From Candidatus Hydrogenedentota bacterium (GTDB lineage Bacteria > Hydrogenedentota > Hydrogenedentia > Hydrogenedentales > JAEUWI01): a stretch of DNA of 41,307 bases. The stretch is from NCBI GenBank assembly GCA_016791475.1, contig JAEUWI010000062.1:1-41307 (forward strand), read 5' to 3'. The notes beneath the pieces are model-generated. The model made no database searches. It was not told where the DNA came from and worked only from the letters and a program-made list of their open reading frames with translations. Shown here in pieces: positions 1 to 8,240 of the stretch (position 1 is its first letter; every line of letters begins with the position of its first letter). The position numbers and the translations under genes are program-made.

Positions 1-461
1 CGGTGGAAGAACTCTATCGCCAGCGTTGGAAAGTGGAACTGTGGCTACGCGACCTCAAGATCACCCAAGGAGCCGATATCTTGCGCTGCAAAAGCCCCGA
101 AATGATCCACAAGGAACTTACCATGCACGTGATCGCCTATAACCTCGTGCGCGCCTCCATACTCCAAGCCGCACTGGAACATGAACACCGGCCAGAAGAA
201 CTCGCGTACAAGCCCTGCCTCGACACCCTTAGGCAGTGGGCGAAATACTCCACCCAGCCGCAAACCACAAAGCAAAAATTTCAACTACTCTGGAAAGTCC
301 TACTTGAAACCCTCGCCCGAAACAGGCTCCCGCAACGACCAGACCGCAACGAACCGAGAGCCAAAAAAAGAAGACCGAAAAACTACGCCATGCTCAACAA
401 ACCCAGGAAGGAATTCAAGGAGACACCTCATAGAAATCAGTACAAGGCACCCTTAAGTTAG
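1..461 (+). CDS. IS4-type transposase, C-terminal part (cut by window edge)
   Basis: This is the C-terminal end of a DDE transposase that cuts and joins DNA at insertion-sequence ends. The frame is open from the left edge and stops with TAG at 459-461. The first visible residues match the IS4-family YREK signature exactly: Tyr at residue 5 of the visible frame, then Arg 3, Glu 7 and Lys 14 residues later. The Glu is the last acid of the DDE triad. Behind it is the usual helical region and a very basic tail. The protein start, the first two catalytic acids and the left IS end lie outside the window, so I cannot say whether the copy is intact. A GGGACCGTCCC palindrome begins 9 bases after the stop and may mark or flank the right IS end. 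Confidence 0.85.
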   Translation, partial: VEELYRQRWKVELWLRDLKITQGADILRCKSPEMIHKELTMHVIAYNLVRASILQAALEHEHRPEELAYKPCLDTLRQWAKYSTQPQTTKQKFQLLWKVLLETLARNRLPQRPDRNEPRAKKRRPKNYAMLNKPRKEFKETPHRNQYKAPLS

Positions 462-466
462 TGCCA

Positions 467-494
467 TTCGGGACCGTCCCGCGTTTTCAAAGCG
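467..494. repeat. REP-like palindrome copy (TTCGGGACCGTCCC)
   Basis: TTCGGGACCGTCCC followed by a CG and T-rich spacer is shared, with few changes, by the larger hairpin at 9672-9719. Only the left half is present here. It sits between the transposase stop and the stop of the leftward FHA gene. GGGAC-C-GTCCC can also form a small hairpin itself. It could be a REP-type element or an insertion-sequence end. Confidence 0.5.
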
Positions 495-508
495 GAGTGC
501 TGCCCCCC

Positions 509-1408
509 CTACAGCCCCCACTGCTTGCGGAGCTTGGTGAGGGAGATTTGGGTTTGCTCGGCCTGTTCCATGGACTTTACGAAGGGGGCGGCGGTGTGGG
601 CGATGGCGGAGAGCAGTTCCAGATCCAGGGAATCATAGAGGACGTGGGGCATGCTCTGGAGCACAATGATGCCGACCCGTTTTTCGGGTGTGACGAGGGG
701 TGCGGCGGCCTGAGCCTGGACCACCCCGTCTTTCTCCCGAGGCCAGAGCAGGCCGCTGCGCCGGAAGAAGGCCGCCTCTACGATCTTGCGCGGCGCGTCT
801 TCGGGGGCGTCTACAATCTCGCCCTGTGCGTTGAAGAAGGTCAGGGTGCTGCGCTCTTCGATGTAGCGGGCGATCCAGCAGATTTCCGGCTTGAATGTCT
901 CCGTGAGCGTCTCATGGAGGATCATGGCGAGCTCCTGGATCGTCTGGGTCTCGCTCAGGAGCCGCGCGAGCCGAAAGAGCCTGCTTAGGCCCTCGACGCC
1001 GCGAGTACCGAGGGCGATCACCTCCGGCAGGCGGCTTTCGTCCACGAAGATGTTGCGATCCACCGCCAGGGAGCGGCGGGCGGATGCCGGCAGGGGTGCG
1101 GTCGCCGCGGGTGCTTCTTCGTTCGATTCCTCCACCACAAAATGGGCGGTCCCTACGATGATATGGTTGCCGGGGTGGAGCTCCGCCGTCTTCACGGGCT
1201 GGCCATCGACCAGGGTGAGGTTGCTGCTGCCCAGATCGCGCAGAAAGATACCGCCGTTCTGGGCATAGACCTCGCAGTGGCGGCGGGATACGGTGGGGTC
1301 GCCGACGGTGACGTCGCACTGGGCGCTGCGCCCAATGAACAGCGACGCGGCGCTGATGGGCCAGCACTCGCCGTCCGTATCCCCCTTCGTCCGCCGCAGA
1401 ATGAACAT
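509..1408 (-). CDS. FHA domain protein with C-terminal GAF-like domain
   Basis: This is a cytoplasmic protein of 299 residues. Residues about 18-95 form a forkhead-associated domain, which binds phosphothreonine peptides. The key positions are present: Gly-Arg at 26-27, Ser-Arg-Arg-His at 41-44 and the conserved Asn at 63 (SSN). An Ala/Pro-rich linker follows, then a GAF-like domain from about 140 to 290, a fold that often senses small ligands. No enzyme domain is seen. I chose ATG 1408 because AAGG lies 8 bases before it; the frame also opens at GTG 1432, which has no ribosome site. It follows the 306-residue gene on the same strand by 86 bases and may share its promoter. The Ser/Thr kinase at 30836-33349 is a possible, unproven, partner. 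Confidence 0.85.
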   Translation of the reverse strand: MFILRRTKGDTDGECWPISAASLFIGRSAQCDVTVGDPTVSRRHCEVYAQNGGIFLRDLGSSNLTLVDGQPVKTAELHPGNHIIVGTAHFVVEESNEEAPAATAPLPASARRSLAVDRNIFVDESRLPEVIALGTRGVEGLSRLFRLARLLSETQTIQELAMILHETLTETFKPEICWIARYIEERSTLTFFNAQGEIVDAPEDAPRKIVEAAFFRRSGLLWPREKDGVVQAQAAAPLVTPEKRVGIIVLQSMPHVLYDSLDLELLSAIAHTAAPFVKSMEQAEQTQISLTKLRKQWGL

Positions 1409-1494
1409 GGCCACTACCTTGTTTCCGTCCACCTGTTTGGATTTCAGTCCGGCGTTGCGCTCCCAACGCTACGTCCGTCCGTCATTGTACCATG

Positions 1495-2415
1495 TTATGC
1501 GGCGCTGCCCGTCGCGATCAACAGCTTGCCCCCGCGATAGGACTTGAAGCCGAGGAAAATCGTCAGCTCGCCGTCGGGCGCCTCGATATAGACCGGCCGG
1601 ACGTCGATCAGGCCGTCCCGCTCGGTGATGGTCATGCGGCTCCAATTCACCGAAGCCCGGGCCAGCTCCCCCGCTTCCTTGAAGGCCTGGAGTGCCACGC
1701 GGAGCTTGGTCTTCCCATTGCCTTCTTCGTCCTGGAAGTCATCGGCGATGACGGTCATGAACCGGTCCACGTCGTTGTTCTTGAAGGCTTCGTTCATGGT
1801 CACGAGCACCGCCTCGATCTGCTCGGCGTTGGTCATGCCCTCTACCGCGAGTCCCGCACCGGCGCCGGGCGCCCAGAAGCCGAGGAAGTTTCGCATGACA
1901 TAAAGGGTTCCGGCGACAAGCAGCACGGCGGCCACCGTGCCCAGGACCTTGAGCACTTTCCGGATAGGGAAGGGTACGTGGGTGGCGTGGACGAGCAATT
2001 CGGGCGGCAGCTCGGCGGGTTTGCCTTCGGCGATCTGGCGCTCGGCCCCCTGCAACACGTCCATCACCTTGCGCAACGCGGTCCAGGCGGCCTGCCAGTG
2101 CTTCTGCACGGTACCACACGAGGCTCCGGAGGATTCCGACAGGGAGGCCAGACTGCTGCCCAGGGCGAGAGTCCGATTGATTTCCGCACTCAGACCGAAG
2201 CCGCCCTTGCGCCAGTAGGACAGAACGGGATAGTCGCAGGACAGCTTGCTCCGCAGCGCCATGTACTCCAGTTCCAGACTCTCCCGATCCGCACCGAACG
2301 CGTGGTAGGCGTCGAGAAGCGCGTGGACCCGCTGCCAGTCTTCAGACAGGGCGGCACACTGCGCCTTGTACGACGCGATCACGTCGGGTGCTATACCTTG
2401 CTGCTGTTTTGCCAA
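1495..2415 (-). CDS. Single-TM protein with C-terminal NTF2/SnoaL-like domain
   Basis: This is a 306-residue protein of unknown function. Residues 1-150 are helical and hydrophilic, one membrane segment lies at about 155-174 (VLKVLGTVAAVLLVAGTLYV), and residues about 190-300 resemble an NTF2/SnoaL-like cone: a helix carrying 'MNEAFKNNDVDRFMTVIADDF', then beta strands. With no signal peptide, the N-terminal part is probably cytoplasmic and the cone extracytoplasmic. The frame opens at TTG 2475, but that TTG is also the -35 box of a good promoter. TTG 2415, preceded by GGAGAGG, is therefore the more likely start. The gene lies upstream of the FHA gene in the same direction. The fold call rests on sequence pattern alone. 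Confidence 0.7.
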   Translation of the reverse strand: MAKQQQGIAPDVIASYKAQCAALSEDWQRVHALLDAYHAFGADRESLELEYMALRSKLSCDYPVLSYWRKGGFGLSAEINRTLALGSSLASLSESSGASCGTVQKHWQAAWTALRKVMDVLQGAERQIAEGKPAELPPELLVHATHVPFPIRKVLKVLGTVAAVLLVAGTLYVMRNFLGFWAPGAGAGLAVEGMTNAEQIEAVLVTMNEAFKNNDVDRFMTVIADDFQDEEGNGKTKLRVALQAFKEAGELARASVNWSRMTITERDGLIDVRPVYIEAPDGELTIFLGFKSYRGGKLLIATGSAA

Positions 2416-2446
2416 ACCGCCTCTCCCATGGGTGCTACCGTCGCAT

Positions 2447-2475
2447 ACGATAGAGGGTGCGGAGATTTTTTGCAA
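2447..2475 (-). promoter_or_regulatory. Sigma-70-type promoter for the 1495-2415 gene
   Basis: On the minus strand TTGCAA (2475-2470) and TATCGT (2452-2447) are separated by 17 bases. Transcription would begin near 2440, about 25 bases before TTG 2415. This favours the shorter reading of the downstream gene. Confidence 0.5.
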
Positions 2476-2540
2476 GGGGCTTGCCCTCGAAAAGCGAACG
2501 CCAAGAAAAGCCTGGAGCAGCCGTTGTCCGCAAGAAAAGC

Positions 2541-2671
2541 ATTTCCCACAGATCTACACAGATTCGCACAGATAGATCGGCCATACTCCTTTCATCACCA
2601 ACCCGCCACCCTTGGCTACTTTGGCCTCCCTTTGTACAATCTGTGTGGATCTGTGCAGATCTGTGGGAAAA
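2541..2671. repeat. Hairpin of 10-bp CACAGAT tandem units
   Basis: The left arm (2542-2573) contains three 10-bp units beginning CACAGAT. The right arm (2638-2670) is the inverted copy, with few mismatches over about 32 bases, and TTTCCC closes the outer end. The loop of about 64 bases has no feature I recognise. It lies between the divergent 1495-2415 gene and the antitoxin gene. The unit and closing sequence resemble the element at 28164-28336. Confidence 0.8.
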
Positions 2672-2742
2672 TCTTTCTCCTCCGGCCATATTGGTATAAA
2701 CTCTACACGAGCAAAAATTACTCCGATGAAGTCAGAATCATC

Positions 2743-2964
2743 ATGAGAACCATCACACTAAAGCTTGACGAAGAGCTTGCGGAGGCCGCGGAACAACGGG
2801 CGCGCCTGGAGCATACGACGCTTGAGATTCTGCTGAGCAATTGGCTCGCGGACTATGCGGGGCAGGAAGCCCGAGCCAGGCGCTATGACGAAGTGATGAA
2901 CTCGGTTCGCGGCAAGGTGGTCGTTGGGCGTAAGTTGACCCGGGACGAAATGAATGAGCGCTGA
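2743..2964 (+). CDS. VapB-like antitoxin
   Basis: This is a 73-residue protein with an N-terminal strand (MRTITLKLDEELAEAAE) followed by helices, the pattern of a ribbon-helix-helix or VapB antitoxin that dimerises on DNA. The acidic-to-basic C-terminus would normally wrap around the toxin. Its stop overlaps the toxin start by 11 bases, the usual arrangement in vapBC operons. ATG 2743 starts exactly at the conserved strand; longer upstream readings of this frame are non-coding. TATAAA at 2695-2700 could be a -10 box, but I see no good -35. The antitoxin looks intact while its partner is dead, so it now acts, if at all, as a stand-alone DNA-binding protein. Confidence 0.75.
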   Translation: MRTITLKLDEELAEAAEQRARLEHTTLEILLSNWLADYAGQEARARRYDEVMNSVRGKVVVGRKLTRDEMNER

Positions 2965-3394
2965 GCGCTTTCTCAACACGAATCATTTCAGCTATCAGAT
3001 AGAGGCCAATGACGAAGTCAGAGCGCCCATCGCCGACAGAATAATTCGGGAAGGCGTGACAACGGGCAATGCCTGTATCAGCTTCCAAGTCATCTAGGAA
3101 TGCCTGAACGCCATTACACGAAAGGCCAACTCTCCGCTTGGGACTGTCGAGACTCGGGACTATCTCGATGCGATTTTGGCGCCTATGCTGAAAGTGGGTG
3201 CGCATGTCGGCCTTTACGCAAGCGCACTGGAAATCAAGGCGCGCTACCGAATCGGCTTTTATGACGCCCTTATCGTGGCCGCCGCACTCGAAGCCGGTTG
3301 TACACGACTGCTTACCGAAGATTTGCAGCATGGCCAGCGTATTGGAGACCTCGTGATCGAGAACCCATTCCTGACGAAAGTCGGCGAATCTTGA
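2954..3394 (+). pseudogene. VapC-like PIN-domain toxin, inactivated
   Basis: One frame from ATG 2954 to TGA 3392-3394 (147 codons) reads as a PIN ribonuclease, broken by a TAG at 3095-3097. Family members normally have Gln here ('QVLQE' pattern), so a single CAG-to-TAG change explains it. The N-terminal catalytic 'LDTN' reads LNTN (residues 7-10), replacing the first metal-binding Asp. The rest is recognisable: 'ARYRIGFYDALIVAAAL' and 'LLTEDLQHGQ', carrying the later acidic residues, are intact. Two independent hits in one active site point to true decay rather than a base-call error. Translation could in theory restart downstream, but the product would lack the first catalytic strand. Confidence 0.85.
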
Positions 3395-3604
3395 CTCAGC
3401 AGGGGGCCTGGGAGACTCTATCGCACCGAAATGTCGTCTGGTAATAGGGGGTAATTCTGGCAGCCAGCAGCAGTCGCCGGAATACTTGCTCACTGGTGGT
3501 GGCAGGTAGTGGACAAATTTCGAGCAACCTCGTCACCGCACCCGGCATCGCCCTTGATAACCCCAATCCTATGCCTCCGCCTCTATCGCACGCATGCCTA
3601 GCCC

Positions 3605-3633
3605 TTGATCGCCCCCTGGCGATTCGCCACAAT
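3605..3633 (+). promoter_or_regulatory. Possible promoter for the PVC dehydrogenase gene
   Basis: TTGATC (3605-3610) and CACAAT (3628-3633) are 17 bases apart, about 50 bases before the start codon. The -10 is weak. The remainder of the 290-base gap from 3395 holds nothing else I recognise. Confidence 0.35.
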
Positions 3634-3684
3634 AGCAGGCTCAGGCGAAAACGCTGGCGGGGCCAGCTTACCGGGAGATCCCTC

Positions 3685-6666
3685 GTGTCCATGAAATCCT
3701 TTTTGCTTGCCGCTACAGCAGGTCTGGCCCTGGGCGCAACCGCGCAGGACCCCGCCGATATCCAGTTCAAGACCGCCGAAGGATTCCAACTGGAAACGGT
3801 TTTGCGCGAGCCCGAGGTGCGCCAGCCCCTGTGCATGAATTTCGACGAGCGGGGTCGCCTCTGGATCACCCAATACCTCCAGTTTCCCTTTCCCGAGGGG
3901 CTCAAGGTCATCGGCCATGACGAATACTGGCGCATCCAATACGAGAACTTCCCCCCTGTCGCGCCGCCGAACCATTTGAAGGGGAAGGACAGGGTCACCA
4001 TCCACGAAGATACGAACGGCGACGGCAGCTTCGACTCGGTGAAGGAATTTGTGTCGGGATTGAGCGTCACCACGTCGGCCTTGCCGGGGCGTGGGGGTGT
4101 GTGGGTGTTGAATCCACCCTATCTGCTTTTCTACGCCGACGCGAATCGCGACGACGTGCCCGATGGCGATCCCGTGGTGCACCTGGCGGGCTTCGGCCTG
4201 GAAGATCTCCACGCCGTGGCCAATGGCCTCACCTGGGGCGCCGACGGCTGGCTCTACGGCTACCAGGGCTCGACCACGACGGCGACCATCACCCAGCCGG
4301 GAATGGACAACGCGCCTGTTCATTTCAAGGGTCAGAATCTCTGGCGCTACAATCCGGCGGACAAACGCTTTGAACTGTTCGCGGAAGGCGGCATGAATAA
4401 CTTCGGTATTGCGCTGGATGCCCAGGGCCGCATGTTCACGGGCGGCAACGGCGGTGTTATCGGGTACCATCAGGTGCAGGGTGGCTACTACTGGAAGGGC
4501 TGGGCGAAACACGGCGAATTGACCAACCCTTATGCCTATGGCTGGTTTGAGAACATGGAAGACCATAGTTCGAAGGCCAAGCTCTCGCAAGGCATGGTCT
4601 CGTATCTCGCGCCGAACTTCCCGCCGCAATATCAGAACGCCCTCTTCACCGCGCGGGCGCTGGTGCACCACGTGAGCGCGGCGGAGCTGAAGCCCATGGG
4701 TTCGACCTTTTCCGCCCATGAGACGACCAAGCTCTTCGAAACCGACGACGCCCATTTCCAGCCTGTCGCCATGGCCCAGGGACCCGATGGTGCCCTTTAT
4801 GTGGCCGACTGGCACGATTCCAACATCACGTGGAGCGTGTCGGCGGAGACGGACCGCATCATGCGCGAGACGGGCCGCATTTACCGCGTGAGCTATGGCG
4901 CCAACACGCCCTATGCGCCCTTTGACCTGGGTGCGGCGACGACGGAAGAACTCATCAAAATGCTGGACCACCCGAACAAGTGGTATCGCGAGACTGCCCT
5001 GCGCGTGCTCTATGATCGCAGGGATGTCAGCGCCGTGCCCGCCATTGAAGCGGATTTCTGGGAACCCAATGTGGTGGAGGAGCGCTCGCTGCGCCTGCTC
5101 TGGGCCATCAACGCCTGTGGCGGCTTCACGCCGGAATTCGCCGCGCGCGCCCTGGACCATCCGAATCCGCTGGTCCGCGAGTGGACCGTGCGCCTGCTGG
5201 GGAACGATGGCACGGCCAGTGAACTGATCGGGCGCAAACTGGTGGCGATGGGTCAGGTGGAGACCGAGCCGCATCTGCGCAGTCAGCTCGCGAGTACGGC
5301 AAAGCGACTTGCGCCTGAATACGGCCTGCCCGTGGTGCTGGCCATGCTGCGATCAGGCAAGGATGTGCAGGACCTTCACATCCCCATGCTTTTGTGGTGG
5401 GCGGTGGAAGGCCAGCTCCGTCAGGATCGCGCGGCCGTGCTGGCCTGGGTGAAGGATGCGGGCGATGCCGGCAGCATAATCTTTGACAATACCATCGTGC
5501 CCCGCCTGGGCCAACGCTTCACGCAGGATCGGAAGGACGAGGATTTCAATGCGTGCGCCGAAGTGCTGGCAAGCCTGGAGGGGCCCGCGCAGCGCCAGCA
5601 GCTCCTCACCGGCATGGCCACCGGACTGGGCCAGGGCACCAATGCCGTGGTACCCGAAGCACTGAATACGAAGCTGGCCGACATGCTCGATGACGATCCC
5701 GGCAATACCCAATTGCTCATCATTGCGGCGCGCCTCGGAAACAAGCAGGTCTTCGATCTGGCGGCCGCCACCATTGCGGACGCATCCGCGGACGCGGGCC
5801 AGCGAAAGGCCCTGATCAAGTTGCTCGGCGAAGAGGCCTACGCGCCTGCGAAGGAGACCCTGCTCTCCCTTTTCAACGAGGGCGGTGCGTTCCGCGAAGA
5901 CGCGCTCGCGGCGTTGCAGCAATTTGGTGATCCGGAGATCGGCGCGGCATTGCTTGCCGCCCTTCCCGCCGCCGGTGACCTCAAAGCAAAAATTGCCAGC
6001 GCCCTCGTGGCGCGCAAGGCCTGGGCCACCATGCTGCTGGAGGCCGTGGACACGGACAAGATTCCCCCGGCGGATGTGGCGCGGGATCTCCTTGCGAACC
6101 TGGCCGCGCTGAACGATCCCGCGATTGACGAATTGGTGGGCAAACACTGGGGCGCCATCCGCACAAGCCCGGCGGAAAAACAGGCGCAAGTGAACGCCGC
6201 CTGGGCCACGTGGAAAAACGGCCCCGGTAATGCGCGCAACGGCATCAAGGTTTTCGAAAATATTTGCGGCAAGTGCCATGTACACCTGGGCATTGGCCGC
6301 AAAGTCGGCCCTGATCTTACGGGCCTTAACCGACAGGATATGTGGGCCTTCTTCACCAACGTAATCGATCCGAGCATGTCCGTGCTGCCCGAATTCACGG
6401 GCACGACATTCACCATTCTCGGGGAAGACGATGGCCTTGGCGCGGAAGAGCGGGTGGTCAATGGTTTCCTCCTGCGCGAGACGGACGCGGAGATCTCACT
6501 GGTGGATTCGGCCGGCAACGAGATGACCGTGCCCCGGGACAAGGTGAAGTCGAAGGAGCCGATGAAGCTGTCGGTGATGCCCGAGGGACTGCTGAACGGG
6601 ATGTCGGATCAGGATATCCGGGATTTGTTTAATTTTATCCAGGCGGATACGCCGCCGGAGGGGTGA
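3685..6666 (+). CDS. PVC-type membrane-bound dehydrogenase with HEAT repeats and c-type haem domain
   Basis: This exported protein of about 993 residues has the architecture known mainly from Planctomycetota and relatives. After a signal peptide (MKSFLLAATAGLALGATAQ) comes a beta-propeller dehydrogenase-like domain to about residue 420, with motifs such as 'NFDERGRLWITQYLQFP' and 'GPDGALYVADWHD'. Alpha-helical HEAT-like repeats follow to about 830. A cytochrome c domain ends the protein, with CGKCH at 861-865 for covalent haem and 'GPDLTG' just after. It probably oxidises a sugar or alcohol outside the cytoplasm and passes electrons to its haem; the substrate is unknown. GTG 3685 has GGGAG 7 bases upstream. 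ATG 3691, six bases on, is the alternative and begins the signal peptide. It is monocistronic and followed by a repeat hairpin. Confidence 0.9.
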   Translation: MSMKSFLLAATAGLALGATAQDPADIQFKTAEGFQLETVLREPEVRQPLCMNFDERGRLWITQYLQFPFPEGLKVIGHDEYWRIQYENFPPVAPPNHLKGKDRVTIHEDTNGDGSFDSVKEFVSGLSVTTSALPGRGGVWVLNPPYLLFYADANRDDVPDGDPVVHLAGFGLEDLHAVANGLTWGADGWLYGYQGSTTTATITQPGMDNAPVHFKGQNLWRYNPADKRFELFAEGGMNNFGIALDAQGRMFTGGNGGVIGYHQVQGGYYWKGWAKHGELTNPYAYGWFENMEDHSSKAKLSQGMVSYLAPNFPPQYQNALFTARALVHHVSAAELKPMGSTFSAHETTKLFETDDAHFQPVAMAQGPDGALYVADWHDSNITWSVSAETDRIMRETGRIYRVSYGANTPYAPFDLGAATTEELIKMLDHPNKWYRETALRVLYDRRDVSAVPAIEADFWEPNVVEERSLRLLWAINACGGFTPEFAARALDHPNPLVREWTVRLLGNDGTASELIGRKLVAMGQVETEPHLRSQLASTAKRLAPEYGLPVVLAMLRSGKDVQDLHIPMLLWWAVEGQLRQDRAAVLAWVKDAGDAGSIIFDNTIVPRLGQRFTQDRKDEDFNACAEVLASLEGPAQRQQLLTGMATGLGQGTNAVVPEALNTKLADMLDDDPGNTQLLIIAARLGNKQVFDLAAATIADASADAGQRKALIKLLGEEAYAPAKETLLSLFNEGGAFREDALAALQQFGDPEIGAALLAALPAAGDLKAKIASALVARKAWATMLLEAVDTDKIPPADVARDLLANLAALNDPAIDELVGKHWGAIRTSPAEKQAQVNAAWATWKNGPGNARNGIKVFENICGKCHVHLGIGRKVGPDLTGLNRQDMWAFFTNVIDPSMSVLPEFTGTTFTILGEDDGLGAEERVVNGFLLRETDAEISLVDSAGNEMTVPRDKVKSKEPMKLSVMPEGLLNGMSDQDIRDLFNFIQADTPPEG

Positions 6667-6708
6667 GGGGAATTTGGCATGGCGAATTTCGAATAGTGAA
6701 TTGAGTGG

Positions 6709-6814
6709 GAATGGGTCTTATGGGTCCTATGGGTCCTATGGGTCCTATGAGATGGCGCGCTGGCGTTGTTTCATATTGACTCATAAGACCTATAAGACCC
6801 ATAAGACCCATTCT
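6709..6814. repeat. Hairpin of 9-bp ATGGGTCCT tandem units
   Basis: The left arm (6709-6752) has four 9-bp units (ATGGGTCTT, then ATGGGTCCT three times) and ends ATGAG. The right arm (6779-6813) is the inverted form with three units, so the arms differ by one unit. The loop is about 26 bases. It begins about 40 bases after the dehydrogenase stop and could act as an RNA hairpin there, but no T-tract follows. Confidence 0.85.
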
Positions 6815-6903
6815 TCCTGTTTTTCCAGCCGCACCTTAGACAAAACAAGCGGCCTTGCGCGTCATTTATCCAGAACACACCAGCGGAGAGCGAGGAACAC
6901 ACC

Positions 6904-7434
6904 ATCGGCGGCACGGACGACAGCGCATGGCTCGGGGCCTTGTACGACGCCCACGGGTTGGGGGTCTATGGGTATGTCCATGCCATCCTCGCGGACCGCG
7001 CGGAAGCGGAGGATGTGGTGCAAGACGTGTTCCTTCGGGCGCTGGCGCGATCAAGGGGGTGGTTGGGCCTGCGCAATCCCGCAGGGTACCTATACCGCGC
7101 GGCGCGCAACGAGGCATTGAGCCGTCTGCGCAAGCGCACGGTGCGGACGAGGGCGGCGGCGGAGTTGACGTACGCGGCGGAAGTGCTGACACCAATAGAA
7201 TCGTCGTTGGAATCGGCGGAGGAGGCCGCGCGGGTCAATTCGGCGCTGCTGGCCCTGCCGGTGGAACAGCGCGAGGTGGTGGTGCTAAAGGTTTACCAGA
7301 ACATGACCTTCAAAGATATCGCGCGAATTACAGGCGCGTCCCAAAATACCGTCGCGAGTCGTTATCGCTACGCGCTGGCGAAGTTGAAGGAAATCCTCGA
7401 AGCGGAGGAGGCGGTGTTCCATGAACCCAATTGA
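6904..7434 (+). CDS. ECF-type RNA polymerase sigma factor
   Basis: This protein of about 176 residues would direct RNA polymerase to a small set of promoters. Region 2 is clear ('ALYDAHGLGVYGYVHAIL', 'AEDVVQDVFLRAL', 'AGYLYRAARNEALSRLRKR'), followed by region 4 with a helix-turn-helix ('LPVEQREVVVLKVYQNMTFKDIARITGASQNTVASRYRYAL'-type pattern, residues about 120-165). The start is odd: no ATG or GTG lies in frame before region 2. TTG 6940 would remove the first conserved helix, while ATC 6904 has GAGGA 7 bases upstream. Either a rare ATC start is used or an ATG has mutated. It overlaps the next gene by 14 bases, the usual linkage of an ECF factor to its regulator. Confidence 0.8.
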   Translation: MGGTDDSAWLGALYDAHGLGVYGYVHAILADRAEAEDVVQDVFLRALARSRGWLGLRNPAGYLYRAARNEALSRLRKRTVRTRAAAELTYAAEVLTPIESSLESAEEAARVNSALLALPVEQREVVVLKVYQNMTFKDIARITGASQNTVASRYRYALAKLKEILEAEEAVFHEPN

Positions 7435-7813
7435 AGAAAGGCTGAAATCGCTTGCCCTGGCCGCGCCGTCGGATGCGCTGCGCGGCCGTTTGTTAAAAGC
7501 TACCGAACGCGAACGCCCGTCTGAGTGGAAGCGCCTGCAACACACGATGGAATGGTGCGCGACGCTGCTTATCGCGGTGTATGGCTGGTCGATGTGGTTC
7601 GAAAGCGGCTCCGAGGAAATTCGCCAAGGCCTTCGCACAACAACCTACGCCGAGCAACTGGCCCACGTGGAGCAGCAAGTGGCGGAGACGCTCGCGGAGG
7701 CGACGGAAGCTCTGGTGCGTGACTATATCGTGGCTCAGAACATGGAGGCCTACCGACGGCCCTTTGTGGTGGAGACGGTGGGGTTAACGATGTCGCTGTC
7801 GGAGGTAAATTGA
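7421..7813 (+). CDS. Small membrane protein, candidate anti-sigma factor
   Basis: This is a 130-residue protein with one membrane segment at about residues 43-60 (EWCATLLIAVYGWSMWF), a charged cytoplasmic N-terminal part of about 40 residues and an outer part with a predicted helix (about 78-105). The layout and the 14-base overlap with the sigma gene fit an anti-sigma factor that holds the sigma factor at the membrane. I see no zinc-binding HxxxCxxC motif and no recognised anti-sigma domain, so the role is inferred from position. ATG 7421 lies inside the sigma gene's last codons and suggests coupled translation. Confidence 0.65.
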   Translation: MNPIEERLKSLALAAPSDALRGRLLKATERERPSEWKRLQHTMEWCATLLIAVYGWSMWFESGSEEIRQGLRTTTYAEQLAHVEQQVAETLAEATEALVRDYIVAQNMEAYRRPFVVETVGLTMSLSEVN

Positions 7814-8240
7814 AGTCGCGACCCGCGAGAGCTATTGAATGCTGTTTACAGATGGCACAGTAAATACGGATGTAAGATTTTGACAATCGACGAAGCTCAA
7901 AAGCTTTGCAGAAACTCGTAAGGAATATGGCTGATCACTACCACGTCCATCTCAGTGCGTACAGGCTATTTTAATCGCATTCAACGCCGGAGCACGAGGA
8001 AATATACCAGGATTTCAATGACGACCGAAGGTGGCTTAACCTTCCAGGTTTAGACAAAGCTACTGTCGATTTCCACAGGACCGTGGACTTTGCAATTAGT
8101 TCCACAAGTGCCAACGCACCGACACGAACACGTATCCATTTACTTTGACCATTCACCGATTCAATGCCTCAACCTGAAAGGTTAAGCCACTTTCGGTTGT
8201 CACTACGGGTCTGGAATTCTTACAAACCGAGGAGTCGGCC
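7814..8240. other. Intergenic stretch with an inverted-repeat element
   Basis: No convincing gene lies in these 427 bases; the small reading frames have no ribosome sites or recognisable composition. The stretch is AT-richer than its surroundings. Its only clear structure is the long inverted repeat at 8019-8202. GAGGAG at 8229-8234 is the ribosome site of the next gene. Confidence 0.6.
8019..8202. repeat. Element bounded by 32-bp inverted repeats
   Basis: Bases 8019-8050 and 8171-8202 are inverted copies, 29 of 32 matching, with shared core GTGGCTTAACC. They enclose 120 bases without a usable gene. The three mismatches are transitions, as expected for an old copy. I see no target-site duplication. 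It could be a small non-autonomous transposable element or a regulatory hairpin. Confidence 0.7.

Noticed and set aside
3598-5274. Leftward open frame of 558 codons
   Set aside because: Mirror of the PVC dehydrogenase gene, His/Arg-rich and without motifs.
6709-6814. Possible CRISPR array
   Set aside because: Units are 9 bases, directly abutting and without spacers, and no cas genes are present.
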